DNA of 64,000 bases. Origin: Cytophagales bacterium WSM2-2. Lineage in GTDB: Bacteria; Bacteroidota; Bacteroidia; Cytophagales; Cyclobacteriaceae. The stretch spans positions 744,001-808,000 of the forward strand of contig BNHL01000001.1 of assembly GCA_015472025.1 (NCBI GenBank), read 5' to 3'. Numbering within the stretch: the stretch's first letter is position 1; the number at the start of each line of letters is the position of its first letter. Made by a program: the position numbers and the translations under genes. Under the pieces are notes generated by a model, which had not been told where the DNA came from, made no database searches, and saw nothing but the letters and a program-made list of their open reading frames with translations. This document shows positions 59,635 through 64,000 of this stretch, one piece after another.

Positions 59635-60868
59635 GAATAAATTACTTCTTGTACTCGTCTGGCTTACTATCTCTTATACCCCAGTTTGGGGGCAGGAGAA
59701 AAAAATTGCTCTTTCCGGAGAGCCTTTACGATTGGATGTATTGTTAAAAACAATAACCCAGCAAACTGGCTTCATCTTTTCCTACAACACCAGAAAAGTA
59801 AATCAAAGCCTGATTTTTGATCTCAGTCAAAAAAAGTATTCGCTCGAAGAACTCCTCCTCAAAGTCAAAGAGAAAACAGGTCTTGAATATTCGATTGCTG
59901 AAAACCACATTATACTAAAAACACCTAGGCCAATAGTTCAGCCTGTTCCATCCTTTACTTCAAGCCAGGTGCCTGAAAGTGAAAAACAGTCGAATCTTGT
60001 TAAGGCCAATAAAAAGATTGAACCGAAACCTAAAACTGATTCGGTAACACGTACTGCAAGGCCTAAAGAGCCTCAGCAAATTGTCGAAACAAAATCATCA
60101 TCAGATTCATCAAATCAAAAAACCGAAACGGAGCGGAAAGGACAGGTAATAAGGTCCAAGCCTGTTGAAACCCCTTCGGTAATTTCTTCGCTACCGGTCG
60201 CAAAAGATCAGGCATCTAATCCTGTAAAGAAAGATTCTTCAACTCAAAAAACAGACAACAAAGATCAGATCACGAAGCGAGAACCGAAGCGGGTAAGAGA
60301 AAAGATTGATCAAGCACCGATGTTGCGGATCGGAATCAGTGGTGATGAGACATTGTACACAGGCCCGGCTGTTCAGTTGGGTATTCCAGCGCTCTATGCT
60401 ACGGCCTCTTACAAGACAGACCTCACGTTGGGATTGTTTAGCTATGGAGTTGGCACAACCTTCAGGGTCGGCAATGCAAGATTTCAGCTGTTTGTCAATC
60501 GCGGTACAATTAGCAAACAATATGATTCGTTAGTCTTTTCAGTAATGGATTCATCGCAACTACTGCAAGTCAGTCATCGCACAATCAAAGCTGAAAGCAA
60601 CCTTACCAGGGCCGGAATTACATTCGAAAAGCCGCTGACAAGCAAACTCACTCTGGAGGCTGGGTTTCAATATAATTTCTTATCTACTGCTTATTCTTCG
60701 AAGGGATTTGTGAGCCCTGTCACGGATGCGGATGGCCTCGTGCAAACGATCGTTCCTCCCTACACTATTGAAAATACATACAAATCCTCCACAAGCTCGC
60801 ATATCAAAACATGGGTTGGAATTCAGATCAGCCTCTTCTACACAATAAATTTCAAGGTCCGAAGATAA
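59621..60868 (+). CDS. STN-domain protein with KP/ST-rich linker and beta-barrel-like C-terminus
   Basis: 415 residues, signal peptide to about 25 (LVWLTISYTPVWG). An STN (secretin/TonB short N-terminal) domain at 28-105: LRLDVLLKTITQQTGFIFSY, YSLEELLLKVKEKTGLEYSI. A low-complexity, Lys/Pro/Ser/Thr/Gln-rich linker runs about 110-225. The last 185 residues are strand-rich (QLGIPALYATASYKTDLTLGL, LTLEAGFQYNFLSTAYSSKG) and end with an aromatic-rich strand (FYTINFKVRR), suggesting a small outer-membrane barrel. There is no TonB plug. It occupies the place of a TonB receptor in a FecI/FecR operon; a non-TonB surface sensor is inferred. Confidence 0.75.
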   Translation: MDACKNKLLLVLVWLTISYTPVWGQEKKIALSGEPLRLDVLLKTITQQTGFIFSYNTRKVNQSLIFDLSQKKYSLEELLLKVKEKTGLEYSIAENHIILKTPRPIVQPVPSFTSSQVPESEKQSNLVKANKKIEPKPKTDSVTRTARPKEPQQIVETKSSSDSSNQKTETERKGQVIRSKPVETPSVISSLPVAKDQASNPVKKDSSTQKTDNKDQITKREPKRVREKIDQAPMLRIGISGDETLYTGPAVQLGIPALYATASYKTDLTLGLFSYGVGTTFRVGNARFQLFVNRGTISKQYDSLVFSVMDSSQLLQVSHRTIKAESNLTRAGITFEKPLTSKLTLEAGFQYNFLSTAYSSKGFVSPVTDADGLVQTIVPPYTIENTYKSSTSSHIKTWVGIQISLFYTINFKVRR

Positions 60869-60902
60869 GGGTCAAAGCAACGGTTGGTGTTTATAGCTTA
60901 AA

Positions 60903-60919
60903 GCAGGCAAGTTGCCTGC
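60903..60919. promoter_or_regulatory. Perfect 17-bp palindrome upstream of a lipoprotein gene
   Basis: gcaggcaa 60903-60910, central g, ttgcctgc 60912-60919, ending 22 nt before ATG 60942. It could be an operator or fold as an RNA hairpin near the start; there is no T-run, so it is not a terminator. Confidence 0.5.
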
Positions 60920-60941
60920 CAATTCACCAAACTTTTGACTC

Positions 60942-61619
60942 ATGAAAAAAATATCAGCAATTGTCCTCATTGTCGTTGTGGCTGCCGTCACAATCTTGTC
61001 GTGTTCTCAATCTGAGAATGTAAATCCCACTAACCAAAAGTCACTCGGGCTTGTTGTGACAAAAGCGAATTATCTCAATGTGACAGGAAATGGTTATACC
61101 CGAAATTCACTTTTGCTAAAAGATGGGCGAACAGCCAATCCCGTTTCTGGAATTCCTAATTTTGAAAAATTACCCATCGGCTCAAAGCTTTCATTAGAAT
61201 TCACCACTGGGGCCACTCATGATGGTATTGTTGACATCACGGTAATTAAAGCGGCCAGCGCAGAGGATTCCACTTTCACGCAACCGAATCCTGACAGTGT
61301 TTCTTTTATAGGCAAAAGATTCACAGGCACTGCTTCTAAATTTAACCTTGATGATAGCACTCAGTATGTTTCAGGTACAGCCACCATTACATTCAACGCC
61401 CCAAATTTATATTCATGCACAGGAACGAACCAGGGTTACCCACAATCAGGTAACGGCACTTTTGTAGTGTGGCATGGAATGATCACGTTTATTGATGGGC
61501 AAAACACTTCCGCTAATGTTCTGAATGGTTCGTTCACCTATTCACGTGGTGGAGGTTATTTGTATTTCTGGGCGGTCAGAAACAGGACGTACTACAGCTT
61601 CACATTGAAAGAGCAATAA
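60942..61619 (+). CDS. Uncharacterised lipoprotein
   Basis: 225 residues with a lipoprotein signal (VVVAAVTILSCSQSEN, Cys21). The rest is a beta-rich exported domain (YLNVTGNGYTRNSLLLKDG, LSLEFTTGATHDGIVDITVI, SGTATITFNAPNLYSC, the last strand TYYSFTLKEQ). I do not recognise the family. It stands 73 bp after the STN-barrel gene, with a perfect palindrome in its leader, so it could be read with that operon or separately regulated. A strong terminator follows its stop. Confidence 0.7.
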   Translation: MKKISAIVLIVVVAAVTILSCSQSENVNPTNQKSLGLVVTKANYLNVTGNGYTRNSLLLKDGRTANPVSGIPNFEKLPIGSKLSLEFTTGATHDGIVDITVIKAASAEDSTFTQPNPDSVSFIGKRFTGTASKFNLDDSTQYVSGTATITFNAPNLYSCTGTNQGYPQSGNGTFVVWHGMITFIDGQNTSANVLNGSFTYSRGGGYLYFWAVRNRTYYSFTLKEQ

Positions 61620-61650
61620 GATTATCGGGTTCTCGTTTTTTGACAAGTTA

Positions 61651-61680
61651 GCGACTGCCTCGGCAGTCGCTTCTTTTTTA
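61651..61680 (+). terminator. Intrinsic terminator
   Basis: Stem gcgactgcc 61651-61659 with ggcagtcgc 61662-61670 and a very short loop, followed by ttcttttttа-type T-run (61671-61680). It terminates the lipoprotein gene and may also serve the convergent DsrE gene, whose stop starts at 61681. Confidence 0.9.
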
Positions 61681-62220
61681 TCAAAATTTCAGAATGGCAT
61701 ATCCCTTCATTTGATAGGATGTAATCGTAGTCAACATCGATGAAGCTACTTTCACCTGCGGTACCATTTTCATCCGATCAACTTTCCTGTTAATCAACGA
61801 CTGACCACACACCACCATTCGGACGCCTGCCTTTTCCAACTCTTCAAAAAGGCCAAGGTTCGGATTATCTTTCTTGTACTTCTTCTTGTAGGTGTCGTTA
61901 TCCATGACGGTATAAGTAGCGCCTCCGTGAATAGCCAGTACCACATGAAGTTTCTCCGGTTTCACTCCGGCCATCGCATGAAGGTTGATCAATCGTGTAA
62001 CATTGAACAAAGCCCAATTGAGTGAGTCGGGCCTGTCGCTGGCTTGTTCTACCTCAATGATAATATTGTACTCCTGGTTGGGATCCGGTTTTTCTTCCGC
62101 ATAGGGTATATCGTAAATACCTCCGTAATTTTTTATTACCGGGTTGATACGTGTCTGAGAAAATGTAGCTGCTGAGATCAGTAAGGAGAAAAACAAAAGT
62201 GTTGGTTTCATATTTTTCAA
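61681..62220 (-). CDS. Exported DsrE-family protein
   Basis: 179 residues with a signal peptide (LLFFSLLISAATFSQ). The DsrE-like alpha/beta fold is seen as YNIIIEVEQASDRPDSLNWA, LINLHAMAGV, LHVVLAIHGGATYTVM, and the segment EKAGVRMVVCGQSLINRK with the single conserved Cys. Cytoplasmic DsrE proteins carry sulfur on that Cys; in an exported version the role is uncertain. A TATCTTTG promoter box is present. Confidence 0.85.
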   Translation of the reverse strand: MKNMKPTLLFFSLLISAATFSQTRINPVIKNYGGIYDIPYAEEKPDPNQEYNIIIEVEQASDRPDSLNWALFNVTRLINLHAMAGVKPEKLHVVLAIHGGATYTVMDNDTYKKKYKKDNPNLGLFEELEKAGVRMVVCGQSLINRKVDRMKMVPQVKVASSMLTTITSYQMKGYAILKF

Positions 62221-62233
62221 TTAGGTTACCTTA

Positions 62234-62267
62234 CAAAGATAACCTCAAGGCGAAACTGGTGATACAA
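62234..62267 (-). promoter_or_regulatory. Promoter of the DsrE-type gene
   Basis: Minus strand: TTG at 62267-62265, 23 bp, then TATCTTTG (62241-62234), 13 nt before ATG 62220. The -7 box is exact; the spacing is at the long end. Confidence 0.45.
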
Positions 62268-62378
62268 GTTTTTTTTAAGGAATAAAGGAACTTTGAATGG
62301 TCAACGGCTTGCTCTATTTGTAAAAAATTATACAACTCCGAACTTTTAACAAGGGTTTCGCATTGTTGAATCAAGACT

Positions 62379-63215
62379 ATGAAACTAAGTACGTTAAATT
62401 CCATCACCAGCCCTTTCAAAGCCACGGAGCAAATGCCTGTGCTTTTCCTGGGGCACGGTAGCCCGATGAATGCAATTGAAGAAAATGAATTTGTGAAAGG
62501 CTTCCGCGAAATGGAAAAAACCATACCCAAACCGCAGGCTGTTCTTTGTGTTTCGGCACATTGGGAAACCCGCGGCACTTTCGTAACGGCTATGGAGAAA
62601 CCAAAAACGATCCACGATTTTGGCGGATTCCCAAAAGAATTGTTTGACGTGCAATATCCAGCACCCGGTAGTCCGGCCCTGGCTGTTGAAACAAAAAACC
62701 TGGTAAAGAAAGCAGAGATTGGTTTGGACGACCATCAGTGGGGGCTTGACCACGGAGCCTGGAGCGTAATCAAACATCTTTATCCCAAGGCAGATGTACC
62801 CGTTATCCAAATGAGCCTCGATCATTTTCAACCGGCCCAATACCACTATGACTTGGCAAAAGAACTTTCTTCACTTCGAAAAAAAGGTGTGCTCATCATC
62901 GGTAGCGGAAATATGGTTCACAACCTCCGGATGGTTGCGTGGGATAAGCTTGAAGCTCCTGGCTTCGCATTCGATTGGGCCATCGAAGCAAATGAGAAAA
63001 TGAAAAAGGATATTCTGAGTGGTGACTACGCCAATTTGATCAACTTTCGTTCACAGGGAAAAGCATTTGACCTTGCCATTCCTACACCTGAACATTATAT
63101 GCCATTGCTCTATGCACTGGCACTTCGTGAAGAAAATGAGAAAGTTTCGATCTTCAATGACCAGCCCGTGGGCGGATCATTGACAATGACTTCTGTTAAG
63201 ATTGAGAAGGTGTAG
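62379..63215 (+). CDS. LigB-type extradiol ring-cleavage dioxygenase (4,5-DOPA dioxygenase, YgiD-like)
   Basis: 278 residues. Family motifs: LFLGHGSPMNAIEENEFVKG, LCVSAHWETRGTFVT (His metal ligand), HDFGGFPKELFDVQYPAPGS, GLDDHQWGLDHGAWSVI (His), VIQMSLD and GSGNMVHNLR. It is the YgiD/DODA group, which opens catechol rings such as 4,5-DOPA; the physiological substrate is unknown. Cytoplasmic. The last 20 bp overlap the end of the convergent desaturase gene. Confidence 0.92.
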   Translation: MKLSTLNSITSPFKATEQMPVLFLGHGSPMNAIEENEFVKGFREMEKTIPKPQAVLCVSAHWETRGTFVTAMEKPKTIHDFGGFPKELFDVQYPAPGSPALAVETKNLVKKAEIGLDDHQWGLDHGAWSVIKHLYPKADVPVIQMSLDHFQPAQYHYDLAKELSSLRKKGVLIIGSGNMVHNLRMVAWDKLEAPGFAFDWAIEANEKMKKDILSGDYANLINFRSQGKAFDLAIPTPEHYMPLLYALALREENEKVSIFNDQPVGGSLTMTSVKIEKV

Positions 63216-64000
63216 CGAGCACCATGCTTTGCTTCATTTGCCTCATGGTGATCATCCTTCCATTGTCTGCATCCCAGACTTTTAAACGAAGGCAGCGCGA
63301 AATCTCCAGAGGATTCCAGGACGTTGTCGGGACATTGTTTAGTTCCGGCATACTTTCCATGGCTTCTCTAAGACGGTAAAAAGGAATTCGGGAATTCAGG
63401 TGATGGACGTGATGATAGCCGATGTTGCCTGTAAACCAGTGCATGACCGGGTTCATCTTCATCCGACTCGTGGACGTGATCGCTGCCAGATCATAAGCCC
63501 AATCGTGATTTTCACGAAACTGAACCTGTGGGAAATTGTGCTGTGAATAAAAAAGATAGGCCCCAATACTGTAAGAAGTAAAAAAGGGCAAAAACCAGCT
63601 GAGGAAGAAAATCCCGGCACCGAAGTTCCAGGCAATAAAAGAGCCGACTGTAAAATGCAGGATCAACGCAAACAGGGAATCAACATGCTTCTTAGGGCTT
63701 TCAAAAAAAGACTTGAGATTGAGCCAGTAAATGAACAACGTAAAATAACCGAATAGAATCGTGAGCGGGTGTCGGTTGATCAGGTACAAACGTTGCTGGT
63801 TTCGGGAGAGTCGCATAAAACGGTTTTTGCAAATGGTTGGATACGACCCAATACCGCTCAGTGTCAATTTTGAGTTATGATTATGATGATGTTCGTGCGA
63901 TCGTCTCCAGATTGTTTCCGGAGCGAGCATATAGATTCCCACCAGCACCATGATCCCGTGAGCAAGGCCTGAGTTTTGCAAAATAGCCCGGTGCTCGTAG
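63196..64000 (-). CDS. Fatty acid desaturase, 5' end outside the window
   Basis: The frame is open to the right edge (upstream residues YEHRAILQ), so the N-terminus, with the first His box, is missing; the TTG at 63981 is probably internal. Visible: HEHHH in RRSHEHHHNHNSKL (second box), four membrane segments between about 70 and 170 of this piece, and the third box HHVHH in IGYHHVHHLNSRIP. These His residues bind the di-iron centre of membrane desaturases. It introduces a double bond into acyl chains in the inner membrane. The stop is at 63196. Confidence 0.88.
   Translation of the reverse strand, partial: YEHRAILQNSGLAHGIMVLVGIYMLAPETIWRRSHEHHHNHNSKLTLSGIGSYPTICKNRFMRLSRNQQRLYLINRHPLTILFGYFTLFIYWLNLKSFFESPKKHVDSLFALILHFTVGSFIAWNFGAGIFFLSWFLPFFTSYSIGAYLFYSQHNFPQVQFRENHDWAYDLAAITSTSRMKMNPVMHWFTGNIGYHHVHHLNSRIPFYRLREAMESMPELNNVPTTSWNPLEISRCLRLKVWDADNGRMITMRQMKQSMVLATPSQS

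Noticed and set aside
1-64000. tRNA, rRNA, integrase or IS transposase genes
   Set aside because: None could be recognised on either strand, so no classical mobile element or attachment site is claimed despite the repeats and the AT-rich left end.

Overview
The window reads as chromosomal DNA of a free-living Bacteroidota bacterium, most like Cytophagales (a Chryseolinea/Ohtaekwangia-type genome). Grounds: a type IX secretion sorting domain on a large secreted protein, two FecI/FecR sigma/anti-sigma sets, an STN-domain protein, many short SPII lipoproteins, -7 boxes of the form TAnnTTTG, hardly any Shine-Dalgarno sequences, and Bacteroidota families such as DUF6787. The genus is inference; there is no rRNA or tRNA gene in the window.

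Layout. 1-2408 is a visibly AT-rich accessory segment resembling a defence or restriction locus: a left-truncated unknown protein, a DUF3883 PD-(D/E)XK protein, and an unknown protein whose natural HNH tail lies one frame away. 2633-10400 alternates ordinary genes (NdpA-like nucleoid protein, GxxExxY nuclease-fold protein, lipoprotein, sugar-phosphate isomerase-like protein, coiled-coil repeat protein, secreted cyclophilin) with repeat-filled gaps: CGCAGAG-type hairpins around the GxxExxY gene, six tandem 105-bp units, composite inverted repeats and six GC-rich palindromes. 10401-19024 carries a bacterial pentameric ligand-gated channel homologue, a TlpA-like protein, an M19-like dipeptidase, a tandem pair of DUF695 paralogues, a VOC fragment and a lipocalin-like lipoprotein. 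19050-26143 is a giant NHL/MBG/T9SS surface protein next to a TPR histidine kinase / LytTR regulator operon.

26318-32289 is mostly housekeeping (M20 peptidase, LpxL-type acyltransferase, SixA-type phosphatase, RluA-type pseudouridine synthase, RF3), with a DUF433/DUF5615 toxin-antitoxin pair inserted. 32383-41820 holds a FecI/FecR/secreted protein set, a RadC-like JAMM protein, an esterase, a decayed frame, a DUF2158 protein and a membrane histidine kinase. 39686-44034 is a tightly packed four-gene operon: C39 peptidase, RimK-like ATP-grasp with its own N-terminal domain, GCS2 amidoligase and a membrane-anchored helix-hairpin-helix protein. I consider it the best candidate for an incompletely described system, probably making and trimming a peptide or a peptide modification.

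44167-64000 holds an S1/P1 nuclease, M16 peptidase, an AraC-type regulator with an SDR oxidoreductase, an MFS exporter, cyclophilin, cobalamin adenosyltransferase, a PKD plus C39-like lipoprotein, an ABC ATPase, NUDIX hydrolase, RNase HII, an ammonium transporter, an amidohydrolase, a second sigma/anti-sigma set feeding an STN-barrel protein, a DsrE protein, a LigB-type dioxygenase and a fatty acid desaturase cut by the right edge. Two clear intrinsic terminators (44971, 61651) sit between convergent genes.
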